DNA of 64,000 nucleotides from Segatella baroniae DSM 16972 = JCM 13447 (GTDB lineage Bacteria > Bacteroidota > Bacteroidia > Bacteroidales > Bacteroidaceae). The translations under genes and the position numbers were made by a program. Below the pieces are notes generated by a model, which was not told where the DNA came from, did not search any database, and worked only from the letters and a program-made list of their open reading frames with translations. The DNA is taken from assembly GCF_000426585.1 (NCBI RefSeq), contig NZ_AUFQ01000002.1, positions 62,001-126,000 of the forward strand. The letters run 5' to 3'. Below, piece by piece: positions 17,576-26,771 of this stretch; the first letter of the stretch is position 1; each line of letters opens with the position of its first letter.

Positions 17576-20500
17576 CTAATTATTGCCCACGACGATGAGT
17601 TTCTGCGCCTTCGACGCCTTTTTGCCTCCATCTGCGCCCACCGTCACCCGATAGATGTAGATTCCCGGCTGCACGCGGGCGCCGTTCCGCTGGCGCAAGT
17701 CCCACCCTATCCGATAGGAACTGTCGGCGGCCGTGCCGCTCTCCGCATGCGACCAGCGCAGCCGTCCGGCCACGTCGAACACCTCCACCTGCACCTCCAT
17801 GCGACTGCCGCGGCGGTCGTGGTTGATGAGGAAGGTGGTGGCGGTGCGGGCGGGATTGTCGGTCACGCCGATGCTGCCCAGCTGCGGCCCCAGCCCCGGC
17901 ACCACTTCAAACGCCAGTTCGGTCGTGGTGGAATTGTTCAGGACGTCCCAGGCCCTGAACTGCAGCCTGTGGGGGCCGGGCGAAAGTTCGGGAATGGTGA
18001 AGAAGAGGCGGCCTCGGGTGTAGCTGCCGAAGTCGTATTGGAAATGGTCGTTCAGTCGATAGGTCTTCTCGGCATCGCCGTCGATCACCAATTCCAGGTC
18101 GTGGCCAATGCCGGAACCCGACGCGTTGATTCCATTCGCGTCGTGGAGTTCCGCTCCGAAGAGCGGCGTGGCGTTCACCTTGCCGCCGTTTTCGAACTGC
18201 GGCGTGTTGAGATAGCAGAACAGCGACGGGCCCTTGCCGTCGTCATCGGCCTCGGCCGACCCGCCCACCAGGAAGTCCTCGCAGGCCCCGTGGCCCGTCA
18301 AATGCCGGTCGGCGTCGGCCGCGAACAGGTTGATCAGCCCTCGGCCCATGCTGTAGTTCATGTCCTTGGGCACGGCGAAGGTCACGGCAAACCGCCCGCC
18401 CCTTATGCTGTCGGTGCCATTGTAGAGCGTTTTTTGCCGGTCCTTGAACACGAAAGCCGTGTCCACCTCACTCTGGTTGTTCATCCGGCAGGTGACGGCT
18501 TCCTCCGAATCGCGCACCGTCAGACTGACAATGCCCTTGAAATCGGGCTGTCCCTCCACGTGGCCGACCACCCTGGCGATGGCTCCCGCCGCCAGCACGG
18601 GCATGCTTTCTCCGCCCACCGCAACACCGTTGATGGAGTCGACCACCACTTGGCACGACGGGAGGTTCAGTCTTACGGCCGGATCGCCCAGCAACGCGTA
18701 CTGCAACTTGTTGATGGTGGGGTCCTGTCCCGTCTCTATCATCTCGATCTTGGCCAGCCGTTGCGCCTCGCCTATCGTGTTGTGACGTCCTCCGGACTGT
18801 CCCAATACATATTTAATATAGGCCTCGTTGAGCACCCGATTGTAGGCTTCATACACCGTCCGGGTCGTTCCGAAGAAGGCGAAGGTCCCTCCCTTGGGAT
18901 TGAGCACGGCCGTCTCGCCGATCGTGGGCACGCTTCCGTCGAACGGCATGATGTCGCACGAGGCCGTCACCCACAGCGGCAGGTTCCTGTTGTCGAACGT
19001 CTCGAAGTCGGTGATGCGCAGCACGGCCTCGTCGGAAAGCTGATATTCTATGCCATGGCCGGCATAATCCATGATGAGCGCGCCGCTTTGCTGCTGCTGT
19101 TTGACGAGGCGGGCGGCGTCGGGATAGGTCTTTCCCGTGCTCGAAGCCACCCTTTCGTAGGCGTCCCACATCACTTTCCTCACCACAAAGCCCGGATGTG
19201 CCTTGACGGTTTGGTCGGCCGCCTCGTTTGCTTGCAGCATGTGGATGTTCTTGTTGCCGTCGTCTCCCATGAACATCAGCGTGTTCTGCCACGCTCCGGG
19301 CTGGGCGTTCTCCACGTAGCGGATGGTCTTGTCCACCATCGTCGCGGCCTCTTCGGGCGTCGTCACGGGCATGCGGCCCACCGCCAGGTCGGGTTTGCCG
19401 TAGGAATATTCGCCATCGGCGGTCGTCAGTTGCTCACCGTCGTCGAGCAACGTGTAGAAATCGTCCGCCACATAGCACTTCACGGCGTTGAAAGAGTTCT
19501 CGCTTTCGTAGCACAAGAGGTGGTCGGCGGGGTCTTTCCACCGTCCGTCGCTCGTCAGCATGCGGTTGTCCCACAGTCCGTCGCCCATGAGGAGCAGGTA
19601 GCGGGGCAGGTCCTGCTCGGTCGACGCACGGTCGTAGAGCATTTTCAGATAGCGCTTGTAGGCCGAGGCGTCGGGCGTTCCGCTCGAAAACTCATTGTAG
19701 AGTTCGTCGGCCGCCACGATTCTGACGCGCAACTCATCGTGTTGCTCGTGGAAACGCTTGAGTCTTTCGGCCTGTTCCCGCAACTTCCGCGACGCGGGGA
19801 TGACGATGACCATGTCGGTCGGGCCGTCGCCGTGCAGGTTCTGGTTGGCCACCGCGCCCACATACTCGGGCGACGGGAACGTGGCGGTGAGCCTTGGCGC
19901 CGCCACAGGCTTGTACCAGGCCATCGACACATGGTCGAGCCGCATCGGGCCACCCGAAACCACCCGCAGGCCGACCGTCGCCGACGCCTTCAGCGAGCCG
20001 ACCTCGTAGATGCCCGTGGCCTGGTTGCCATGGTCGTACTCGTCGGTGAGGCGCACACGAAGCGTGCCGAGCGCCTTGCCGTCGAGCGACACCTCCACAT
20101 CCGTGTTGGTCTGGGCCGTCACGCAGACCGACAACCGGGCGTAATCGCTCTGCTGCGGATTGTCAATGACCACTTCCTTGGTCCCGCCGACACCGACGGA
20201 TTCCGTGTCGAACAAGTTGCGGCCGCCATGATACCATGAAAAGCCGTCGACTTCATGGAGCGAATGGTAATGTGACGGCAAAGGATAGAAAGCGGAAAGA
20301 AAGGCCGTGGAATCCTGTTGCAGCGCGGGTGTGTCGGATTCGGTCAGGAAATAACAGCCATAGTCTGAATAAGGATTGCGCGTGCGGCGCGTGGCGGCCT
20401 TGTCGCTCCACGACACCGGCCCCTGCGCGTAAAACAGCCGCCGGCCATCCACCACGCATTGCGCCACCTCGTGCAGGTCGTCGGTCTGCCGCAGATAGTC

Positions 20501-21124
20501 GTCCGTGAGCACTTCGGGCTGCAACGCGCCGCCATAGCCGTAGATTCTGACCCTGCTTGCGTCGCCGAAGCCGGCCTTGCGCGCCAGTTCGTCGGTCAGC
20601 TGATAGACTCCCGACGCCGGCACCCGTATCTTGGCCCAACGTCCCGAGGCCAGGACGGAGCTTTCGGCATAGCGTTCGCCCGGCGCGGGGGCCTTCGTCC
20701 GCCCTCCCGCACGCGTAACGGCAGGCCGCGGACGAGCCTCCACCTGGAGCATGAAGCCCACCAGGAAGCGATAACGCCCTTCGTGGAACGCCAGGGGCGT
20801 CAGCTCCAGCTGCAAGGCGGCCTGCTTGCGGCTGACCGTCATCCGCTGGTGGACGGCGGGAAGGGCGCCCAACGGGGCGCGGGTCTTGCGCACGCAGGCG
20901 TCGACGTCGGCCGGCGACATGTCGAGATACTCGGGATAGAGCAGCCTGACCTGGTAAATGGAGTCTTGATAGCGGCCCGAAAGGGGCAGCGAAAAGGAGA
21001 AACGAGGCAACAGGCTGTCGATCCTGACCTCGTCATAGGTCAGGTTGAAGAACCGCTGGTAGGCCTGAACGTGCAGGGCCAGCAGCAAACCGACGACACA
21101 AAGAAGGTGTCTGAGCTGCTTCAT
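17576..21124 (-). CDS. porU: Type IX secretion gingipain-like sortase PorU
   Basis: Cell-surface sortase that removes the C-terminal signal from T9SS cargo and attaches it to anionic LPS. The ATG at 21124 gives 1182 residues and a clean signal peptide (MKQLRHLLCVVGLLLALHVQ); the open frame extends 21 bases further only through a TTG. A peptidase C25 domain covers the middle, with the catalytic pair His690 (DYAGHG) and Cys723 (VTASCD) 33 residues apart. The C-terminus has a FlgD/Ig-like fold (RIGWDLRQRNGARVQPGIYI). porV follows directly, and an FAH-fold gene precedes it by 38 bases. Confidence 0.95.
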   Translation of the reverse strand: MKQLRHLLCVVGLLLALHVQAYQRFFNLTYDEVRIDSLLPRFSFSLPLSGRYQDSIYQVRLLYPEYLDMSPADVDACVRKTRAPLGALPAVHQRMTVSRKQAALQLELTPLAFHEGRYRFLVGFMLQVEARPRPAVTRAGGRTKAPAPGERYAESSVLASGRWAKIRVPASGVYQLTDELARKAGFGDASRVRIYGYGGALQPEVLTDDYLRQTDDLHEVAQCVVDGRRLFYAQGPVSWSDKAATRRTRNPYSDYGCYFLTESDTPALQQDSTAFLSAFYPLPSHYHSLHEVDGFSWYHGGRNLFDTESVGVGGTKEVVIDNPQQSDYARLSVCVTAQTNTDVEVSLDGKALGTLRVRLTDEYDHGNQATGIYEVGSLKASATVGLRVVSGGPMRLDHVSMAWYKPVAAPRLTATFPSPEYVGAVANQNLHGDGPTDMVIVIPASRKLREQAERLKRFHEQHDELRVRIVAADELYNEFSSGTPDASAYKRYLKMLYDRASTEQDLPRYLLLMGDGLWDNRMLTSDGRWKDPADHLLCYESENSFNAVKCYVADDFYTLLDDGEQLTTADGEYSYGKPDLAVGRMPVTTPEEAATMVDKTIRYVENAQPGAWQNTLMFMGDDGNKNIHMLQANEAADQTVKAHPGFVVRKVMWDAYERVASSTGKTYPDAARLVKQQQQSGALIMDYAGHGIEYQLSDEAVLRITDFETFDNRNLPLWVTASCDIMPFDGSVPTIGETAVLNPKGGTFAFFGTTRTVYEAYNRVLNEAYIKYVLGQSGGRHNTIGEAQRLAKIEMIETGQDPTINKLQYALLGDPAVRLNLPSCQVVVDSINGVAVGGESMPVLAAGAIARVVGHVEGQPDFKGIVSLTVRDSEEAVTCRMNNQSEVDTAFVFKDRQKTLYNGTDSIRGGRFAVTFAVPKDMNYSMGRGLINLFAADADRHLTGHGACEDFLVGGSAEADDDGKGPSLFCYLNTPQFENGGKVNATPLFGAELHDANGINASGSGIGHDLELVIDGDAEKTYRLNDHFQYDFGSYTRGRLFFTIPELSPGPHRLQFRAWDVLNNSTTTELAFEVVPGLGPQLGSIGVTDNPARTATTFLINHDRRGSRMEVQVEVFDVAGRLRWSHAESGTAADSSYRIGWDLRQRNGARVQPGIYIYRVTVGADGGKKASKAQKLIVVGNN

Positions 21125-21162
21125 ATTGTACAGAAACGCCCGCAAAGGGGGCTTCGAGAGGG

Positions 21163-21780
21163 TTATTTACAATTGAATTCCAACACCTTGCGGTCTTCGA
21201 GATAGCCTTCCAGATGGTCGTCTACGCAGACCGGGCCGCACCCCGTGGGGCAGCCGGTGTAGAGAATGTCGCCCGTCTTGAGCGTGAAATAGCGGCTGAT
21301 GTAGGCTATCAGCTCGTCGACGGTGTAGAGCATGTCGCTCGTGCAGCCCGCCTGCACGGTGCGCCCGTTGATGTCGAGGTGGAAACGCAGGGCCTGGACG
21401 TCGCGGAACTTCTCCAGACCGACCCACTCGCCAAGGGCCGCCGACCCGTCGAAACCTTTGCACAGCTCCCACGGAAGGCCCTCCCGGCGGAGCTTCTGCT
21501 GCATCTCGCGGGCCGTGAAGTCAATGCCCACCGTCACCGCGTCGTAGTAGCGGGGCGCGAAACGCTCAGCGACGGTCTTGCCCAACTTGCAGATGCGCAC
21601 CACAATCTCGGTCTCATACTCGACGCGTCCCAGATGGTCGGGGATGAAAAAAGGCTTGTGGTCCTTCAGCAAAGCCGAGTCGGCTTTCGTGAAAATGACC
21701 GGAACCTCTGGTTTGGAAAACGGAACATGCAACGATTTATTGTGCTCGGGATAGTTCATTCCCACTGCAAATATCTTCAT
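21163..21780 (-). CDS. Fumarylacetoacetate hydrolase-fold family protein
   Basis: Small FAH-fold enzyme of 205 residues, probably cytoplasmic, that may cleave or decarboxylate an acylpyruvate-type or similar beta-keto acid. Metal-binding residues are recognisable as Glu56 and Glu58 (VEYETEIV) and Asp87 (VGIDFTAR), followed by the LKTGDILYTGCPTG motif. Its length matches YcgM/FAHD1-type members. It is first in the run leading to porU, porV, ispF and lacI, but no functional tie to secretion is evident; this may be simple gene adjacency. The substrate cannot be read from sequence. Confidence 0.9.
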   Translation of the reverse strand: MKIFAVGMNYPEHNKSLHVPFSKPEVPVIFTKADSALLKDHKPFFIPDHLGRVEYETEIVVRICKLGKTVAERFAPRYYDAVTVGIDFTAREMQQKLRREGLPWELCKGFDGSAALGEWVGLEKFRDVQALRFHLDINGRTVQAGCTSDMLYTVDELIAYISRYFTLKTGDILYTGCPTGCGPVCVDDHLEGYLEDRKVLEFNCK

Positions 21781-21970
21781 AAAGCTCGCTTAAGTTGGTT
21801 CTGCCGTACAAAGGTCATGATTTTTTTTGACACCGACAAGCAAACCGAAGCTTTTCAATGGACGGGCACGGACGTGCCGCGACGGCCCGGAAGCGGGCCG
21901 GCAAACCTGTCGTCGGTGCCTTTCTGCGCAGCCCAAGTCGCGCCGCGACGCGCCGACCGCCACCCTCCGG

Positions 21971-22103
21971 GTTTGCGAAAGGATGGCGACGGGGTTGCGA
22001 AAGCACTGCGACGGACTTGCAAAAGCAGTGCTTTGACACGCCGAAAGGGCTGCTTCTACAGGCTGAAAGGGCAGCTTCTACAGGCTGAAAGCTGCCTTTT
22101 GAC
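21971..22103. repeat. 22-base phased tandem array, copy C (6 units)
   Basis: Six units start at 21971, 21993, 22015 (23 bases), 22038, 22060 and 22082. The last four carry the typical core (AAAGCAGTGCTTT, AAAGGGCTGCTTC, AAAGGGCAGCTTC, AAAGCTGCCTTT); the first two are more diverged (GAAAGGATGGC, GAAAGCACTGC). The array lies in the 461-base gap between the divergent FAH and sigma-factor genes. The rest of that gap (21781-21970) shows no gene. Confidence 0.82.
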
Positions 22104-22156
22104 AACCCCACCGTCACACAAAATACTCTCCATCGTTACACAAAAACGGACGAATC

Positions 22157-22189
22157 ATTGCCCATGACCCGATTTTTTTATTATTTTCG
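22157..22189 (+). promoter_or_regulatory. Possible promoter of the ECF sigma gene cluster
   Basis: ATTG at 22157-22160, a 21-base gap, then TATTTTCG at 22182-22189 give a near match to TTTG-N19-21-TAnnTTTG with one mismatch in each box. It lies 52 bases before the sigma-factor ATG. This is a weak call; the operon may also be autoregulated from a different sequence. Confidence 0.35.
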
Positions 22190-22241
22190 TGTCACAAAAG
22201 GCACCTGGGTGCGTAATCATGGTAACGAACCGAGAAATTCG

Positions 22242-22715
22242 ATGACTGTCGACGAATATAAAGAAGAGGCCTGCCGCGTCAGACCGCAACTGCTTTTCAT
22301 GGCCCGCAGATACATGGGCGACGGGGAGGAAGCCGAGGACGTCGTGCAGGACGTGCTGCTCAAGCTGTGGCAAATCCGCGACACCTTGCGCCAGCCGATG
22401 GACGGTTTCGCCACGATTCTCGTGCGCAACCGCTGCATCGACCTCATCCGACGACGGCCCGAAAGGCAAGCCATCAGCGAAAACATGGCCGAGGAAAGCC
22501 ACGAGGCCGACGAACGAATCGACCGAATGATGAAGATCATCGACCGACTGCCCACCTTGCAGCAGACCCTCATCCGACTCCGACACATGGAAAACATGGA
22601 GATGAAGGACATGGCGGCCCTCATCGGGAGCAACGAAGTGGCGGTGAGAAAGGCGTTGAGCCGAGCCCGACAGGCCATCAGAGACAACTTTTTAAAAGAA
22701 GAAGGACATGAATGA
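22242..22715 (+). CDS. ECF-type RNA polymerase sigma factor
   Basis: Sigma-70 family extracytoplasmic-function factor of 157 residues. The ATG at 22242 is chosen because the codons before it (back to 22158) are not family-like, while MTVDEYKEEACRVRPQLLF begins a standard region 2. Region 2 includes AEDVVQDVLLKLW and RNRCIDLIRRR. Region 4 has the helix-turn-helix MKDMAALIGSNEVAVRKALS with the usual SRARQAIRDN end. Its stop overlaps the start of the next gene by 8 bases, the classic coupling with an anti-sigma or membrane partner. The target regulon is unknown but probably includes its own operon. Confidence 0.93.
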   Translation: MTVDEYKEEACRVRPQLLFMARRYMGDGEEAEDVVQDVLLKLWQIRDTLRQPMDGFATILVRNRCIDLIRRRPERQAISENMAEESHEADERIDRMMKIIDRLPTLQQTLIRLRHMENMEMKDMAALIGSNEVAVRKALSRARQAIRDNFLKEEGHE

Positions 22716-23178
22716 CGAAGAGAATATCAGACAACTGGTCGACCGTTTCTTTGAAGGGGAGACGACATTGGCGGAAGAACGACGGCTCTATCGCTATTTC
22801 CAGGGCAACGATGTAGCAGCCGAGCTGCTGCCACTGCGTGAGATGTTCATGTCATTGGGCTTCATCGGCACGGCACCGGCGGGGCAAACGCTACCGGAAA
22901 ACACGGCGCAGGGGCGGTTGAAAGTCGGCTTCAGACGCAGAATCGTCGGCGTGGCGGCAGCCGTGGCGGTGCTGCTGGCGACGGGCGCGGCCCTCCTCCA
23001 CCTCGACCATGAGCAAAACTACTGCAAGGCCTACGTCAACGGACGGCTCGTGACCGACCGGGCGGCCATCCTCAACAGCGTGGACGCGACGATGGGCGAC
23101 ATCGGCGAGGCGGGACAGACGGGCGCGGACCGCCAGCTGCGCGACATCTTCGGCGGCGGGGGCGGCGAACACGATTAG
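22708..23178 (+). CDS. Single-pass membrane protein, probable anti-sigma partner
   Basis: A 156-residue protein whose start overlaps the sigma gene. The N-terminal 40 residues (IRQLVDRFFEGETTLAEERR) resemble the cytoplasmic sigma-binding part of Bacteroidota anti-sigma-like proteins, without zinc-binding Cys or His. One membrane segment follows at about 77-96 (IVGVAAAVAVLLATGAALL). The periplasmic tail of about 60 residues ends in a glycine run. Location and topology support regulation of the sigma factor across the inner membrane; binding itself is inferred. Confidence 0.75.
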   Translation: MNDEENIRQLVDRFFEGETTLAEERRLYRYFQGNDVAAELLPLREMFMSLGFIGTAPAGQTLPENTAQGRLKVGFRRRIVGVAAAVAVLLATGAALLHLDHEQNYCKAYVNGRLVTDRAAILNSVDATMGDIGEAGQTGADRQLRDIFGGGGGEHD

Positions 23179-23205
23179 ACAACATCACAATTCAATACGA
23201 CGGAT

Positions 23206-23658
23206 ATGTTAAGACGAATCTTACTCATGCTCACCATGCTGCCCATCTGGGGCTGCGCACAGGCCCAACAGGGACTGAACGTGGGGGCCTTGTTCGACGG
23301 CAAGGTCGTGACGAAGGCGCAAATGCGGGACGCCGAGGTCGTGGAAGTGAAGGTGAAAGGCCGCGCACTCAGCAAATACAACCTCGATTTCTACCGCAGC
23401 TACGGCTTCCAGGCCACGCCGGAGCAGAAGGCCAAGGTGGACGAAATGGTGGAACGCGACCGGCAGAACGCCGTGAGCAGCGAGACGACACGGAAAGACG
23501 GCGGCACGACCGTCATCCTCACGATGACGCCCGACGGCCCCGTCAACCGCTTCCTGTGCTACATCGCCAAACGCAACGGCAAGCGGACCGCCCTCAACGT
23601 GGTGTACATGGAGGGGCGGGTGAGGAACATCGGCGAACTGAGAAGACTGATTAAATAA
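23206..23658 (+). CDS. Small exported protein of unknown function (DUF6108-like)
   Basis: A 150-residue protein with a signal peptide (about 1-20, LMLTMLPIWGCAQAQ); the Cys16 context is not a clear lipobox. The mature part holds a charged alpha/beta region with SKYNLDFYRSYGF and a late RNIGELRRLIK. It resembles what I remember as the DUF6108 group, found beside ECF sigma factors in Bacteroidales, but the number was not checked. It lies 27 bases after the anti-sigma-like gene, so it probably belongs to the same operon and envelope response. Confidence 0.65.
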   Translation: MLRRILLMLTMLPIWGCAQAQQGLNVGALFDGKVVTKAQMRDAEVVEVKVKGRALSKYNLDFYRSYGFQATPEQKAKVDEMVERDRQNAVSSETTRKDGGTTVILTMTPDGPVNRFLCYIAKRNGKRTALNVVYMEGRVRNIGELRRLIK

Positions 23659-23669
23659 AACGAAAGACT

Positions 23670-24539
23670 ATGATGAAGACAACACTTCTGGCATTGACGC
23701 TGGCCGTAGGCGGCCAGGCGATGGCCGACAACAGGGTGGAGAACGACACGGTGGTGGTTCGCAACCCGAGGAAGGTAACCGTGGTGACCTCCGATTCGCT
23801 GCAATCCATCCTGATCGAGGGCAGCGACGACAACCCGAACTACCGCTACAGCAACCGCATTGAGCTGGTGGACAGCAACTATGTGTCGACGTCGGCCATC
23901 AACCGCGACACGTGGGACTTCACGTTCGGCTTTTTCAAGAAGAAGAGAAAGGGCCGGCCGCAGTCGGACATCACGTCGGACTTCGCTTTGGGATTCTGCG
24001 GCGTCATGGACGCGCCCGAGCAAATGGACGTCAAACCGTTCAAGTCGTGGGAGATCTGGTGGCTATTCGGCACCTACCACTATCGTCCGTGGCACAACGG
24101 GCATGCCTTTTCGGTGGGCATGGGCTTCGACTGGCGCAACTACCGCATCGTGGACAACTATCGGTTTGCGGCCGACGACGACAAGGTGGTGACCCTTGAG
24201 AAGTATGCCGACGGCGCCAAGCCCCGCTTCTCGCGCGTCCATACGTTCGACCTGGTGGTCCCCTTGCGCTACGAGTACATGGGCAAACACTTCGGATTCT
24301 CGCTGGGGCCGGTGCTGAATCTCAACACGAAGGGCAGCCTGAAGACCCGCTATCGGATGGACGGAGCAAAGCACAAGGACACGACGAACGACCTGAAAAC
24401 CAAGCTGGCGACCATCGGCATGATGGGCACCGTGACGGTTTACCACACCACCGTCTACTTCAAATACCGTCCGAGCAGCCTCTTCAGGAAAGGCTACGGC
24501 CCGCAGTTCAAGACGTTTTCGTTCGGAATCGTCCTGTAA
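23670..24539 (+). CDS. Exported protein, probable small outer-membrane beta-barrel
   Basis: A 289-residue protein (or 288 from the second ATG at 23673) with a signal peptide ending at GGQAMA (about 20). No family is recognised. The second half has alternating amphipathic strands (GHAFSVGMGFDWRNYRIV, HFGFSLGPVLNLNTKG, VTVYHTTVYFKYRPS) and ends in FKTFSFGIVL, which suits an 8-10 stranded barrel. It begins 11 bases after the small exported protein and should share its transcript. It may be an envelope target or sensor output of the sigma system. Confidence 0.7.
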   Translation: MMKTTLLALTLAVGGQAMADNRVENDTVVVRNPRKVTVVTSDSLQSILIEGSDDNPNYRYSNRIELVDSNYVSTSAINRDTWDFTFGFFKKKRKGRPQSDITSDFALGFCGVMDAPEQMDVKPFKSWEIWWLFGTYHYRPWHNGHAFSVGMGFDWRNYRIVDNYRFAADDDKVVTLEKYADGAKPRFSRVHTFDLVVPLRYEYMGKHFGFSLGPVLNLNTKGSLKTRYRMDGAKHKDTTNDLKTKLATIGMMGTVTVYHTTVYFKYRPSSLFRKGYGPQFKTFSFGIVL

Positions 24540-24671
24540 CGGACGTCAGCAAGGCCGAAAAAGCAGCAAAAAAGTAAAACGGAAGCTAAGTTGCGGAAAA
24601 TTAACAGCGGCCAGTTGCGCATGTCGACGAAAGATGATACTTTTACCGCACGAACCAAACGATTTGTTCTT

Positions 24672-25547
24672 ATGAAAGCCATGAGATTGCTATTGCCGCT
24701 CGGCTGTCTCCTCGCCTCATCCCTTTTCATCGCGTGCAGCAATGAGACGGAGGAGACGACGAGGCCCATCGAGATTTCCGCCAAGGGCGAATACAACGAC
24801 GTTCTCACCTACACGCTGACGACAGACACGCTCGATTGCGACTTCGACATCACGTCGAGCATGGGCAGATGCACGGCCGTGGTGCTGGACGCAGACCCGA
24901 AGAATCCGTCGGCCGTCGTCGTCCAGAACGGCAACCACGTGACGGTGAAGCTGCTGCGGGAGCATACCAGCATCCGACTGAGTGACGAAAGTGGGCAGGA
25001 AAGACGAATCGACATCCGGTCGACGAGCGAGAAACTGAAGCAGGCGGGCTATGTCGTGGACTTCGCCTATGGCACGACGATGAAGCTGAAGCCCACCTTC
25101 GGCACAGGCAAATACCGCGTCGTCCGCAACAGCGACGTGGCCGACATCACGATAGACGCCGAGGATGTGCTCCACATCAAGGGCAACCGAGGTGGCGCGA
25201 CGGGCTACTACACGCTCGAAGACCAGCGGGGTATCAAGGCGTTTCTCGAAGTGCGGGTCAGGGACGGGCGTGACATCACGTCGTCCCGGCTGGACGTCAC
25301 GGCCGCCCGGGGCCAGATGTTGAGCTTCCCCATCAAGCTCGCAACGGGCGATTGGCGCATTGAGGAACAATCGTTGCAGTGCGGCGCGTTCATTCTGGAC
25401 AAGCAGTCCATCGGCATAGACTACCCTCTGGAGCATGAAGTGCTGTGCATGAACATTCCAACTGACGCCAAGTTGGGGCTGGAAAGCTTCCACCTGAAAG
25501 ACCGAAGCGGCCAGACCGTCACCGTGAACGTAACGATAACGGAATAA
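24672..25547 (+). CDS. Putative lipoprotein of unknown function
   Basis: A 291-residue protein. The ATG at 24672 is chosen because it puts a lipoprotein signal at the N-terminus (lipobox SLFIAC, lipid-bearing Cys at residue 22); the frame runs open to 24591 but without signal-like sequence. The mature part is mostly beta-strand, suggestive of two or three Ig-like or pleckstrin-like modules, with no catalytic motif. It follows the barrel gene by 132 bases, which could hold its own promoter, and ends before a shared terminator. Function unknown; probably the last member of the sigma cluster. Confidence 0.7.
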   Translation: MKAMRLLLPLGCLLASSLFIACSNETEETTRPIEISAKGEYNDVLTYTLTTDTLDCDFDITSSMGRCTAVVLDADPKNPSAVVVQNGNHVTVKLLREHTSIRLSDESGQERRIDIRSTSEKLKQAGYVVDFAYGTTMKLKPTFGTGKYRVVRNSDVADITIDAEDVLHIKGNRGGATGYYTLEDQRGIKAFLEVRVRDGRDITSSRLDVTAARGQMLSFPIKLATGDWRIEEQSLQCGAFILDKQSIGIDYPLEHEVLCMNIPTDAKLGLESFHLKDRSGQTVTVNVTITE

Positions 25548-25614
25548 GCGGGCGGCCTTTCGACCTACGACGCCACAGCCTCCGCCATTCCTCAAGCAGG
25601 AAATGGATAGAAAA

Positions 25615-25645
25615 AAGGGTGCGCTTCGCAATGAAACGCACCCTT
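25615..25645. terminator. Bidirectional intrinsic terminator
   Basis: A 9-base stem, AAGGGTGCG paired with CGCACCCTT, has a 13-base loop, is preceded by A-rich sequence and followed by TGTTGTTTT. It lies between the converging ends of the plus-strand lipoprotein gene (25547) and the minus-strand tsf (25674), so it can stop transcripts from both sides. Confidence 0.85.
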
Positions 25646-25673
25646 GTTGTTTTGCTTTGAACCAAAGTCGAGA

Positions 25674-26666
25674 TTAGTCGGCTACCAGCGTGAAACGCTT
25701 GTAGGCGACGATTTCGAGGCCCTGGGCCTTCAACCAGTCCTTCACGGTGACCTTGTCGCCGTCTGCGAACTGGAACTCCTGGTCTACGAGGCAGTTCTCC
25801 TTGAAGAACTTGGCCAAGCGGCCTTTGGCGATATTCTCAATCATGTTCTCGTTGAGGTTGGCTGCTTTCTCGGCTGCAACGGTCTCCTTGATCTGCTTTG
25901 CCTTGTCGGCGTCCTCCTGCGTGAGCCAGCCTTTCTTCACGTTGCTTTCGATGTGGTCTTCCGAATCGACGTGGGCGGGGTTGATACCGGCCTTCTTCAA
26001 GGCGGCGGCTACGGCCTTCTCCACCTGCTCTTCCTTGGTCTTCTCAACGGCAACCTTGTACTCCTCGTCCTTCACCGACTGGGGAACGGAAGCCTCGTCG
26101 AGGGCCACCGGCTTCATGGCAGCCACCTGCATGGCAATCTTGTGGCCAGCCTCTTCGTTCTCGGCGTTGAACTGCACCATCGTAGCCAGCGTGTGCTTGC
26201 CCATGTGGTCGTAAACGGAGATGTTGTCACCTTCGAGGAAGTTGTAGCCATCCAGCTCCATCTTCTCGCCGGTAATGCCCGAACGCTGTGTCACAACGGC
26301 CTGTGCCTCTTCGCCATTGGCCAGCTTCAACGCCTTCACCTCATCCAAAGACTTGGCACGGGCGGCAACGGCCGCGTCGAGAATCTCCTGTGTCATCTGG
26401 ATGAAATCCTTGCCGTTGGCCACAAAGTCGGTCTCGCACTTCACCGCCACCATGGCGGCAAAGCCTTCAACCTTCTTCACCAGTACGCAACCATTCGACG
26501 TCTCACGGTCGGAACGCTTGGCGGCGATGGCCAGTCCGCGCTCGCGGAGCAGTTCCTTAGCCTTTTCGAAGTCGCCCTCGGCTTCGGTGAGTGCCTTCTT
26601 TACATCAGCAAGACCTGCGCCGGTCATGGCCCGCAGTTTCTTGATATCTTCAATTGAAATAGCCAT
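25674..26666 (-). CDS. tsf: Translation elongation factor Ts
   Basis: Guanine-nucleotide exchange factor that recharges EF-Tu. At 330 residues it is longer than the E. coli protein but within the Bacteroidota range. The UBA-like N-terminus (IEDIKKLRAMTGAGLADVKK) and the signature KCETDFVA are clear; the C-terminus is DWLKAQGLEIVAYKRFTL. It follows rpsB by 105 bases, the conserved rpsB-tsf order, and ends before the bidirectional terminator. Confidence 0.98.
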   Translation of the reverse strand: MAISIEDIKKLRAMTGAGLADVKKALTEAEGDFEKAKELLRERGLAIAAKRSDRETSNGCVLVKKVEGFAAMVAVKCETDFVANGKDFIQMTQEILDAAVAARAKSLDEVKALKLANGEEAQAVVTQRSGITGEKMELDGYNFLEGDNISVYDHMGKHTLATMVQFNAENEEAGHKIAMQVAAMKPVALDEASVPQSVKDEEYKVAVEKTKEEQVEKAVAAALKKAGINPAHVDSEDHIESNVKKGWLTQEDADKAKQIKETVAAEKAANLNENMIENIAKGRLAKFFKENCLVDQEFQFADGDKVTVKDWLKAQGLEIVAYKRFTLVAD

Positions 26667-26771
26667 AATATTGTTTTTCTAAATGTATTTGCTGAAAAAT
26701 GAAAGGGACTTAGGGTGCCGACAGGAGCATATAGACCCTATCCTACACCATAAGACCCTATGATTCACTGT

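Noticed and set aside
17747..20239. 830-codon open frame on the plus strand
   Set aside because: It is fully antisense to porU, which has a complete domain order and catalytic residues; the frame is open because of GC-rich codon use.
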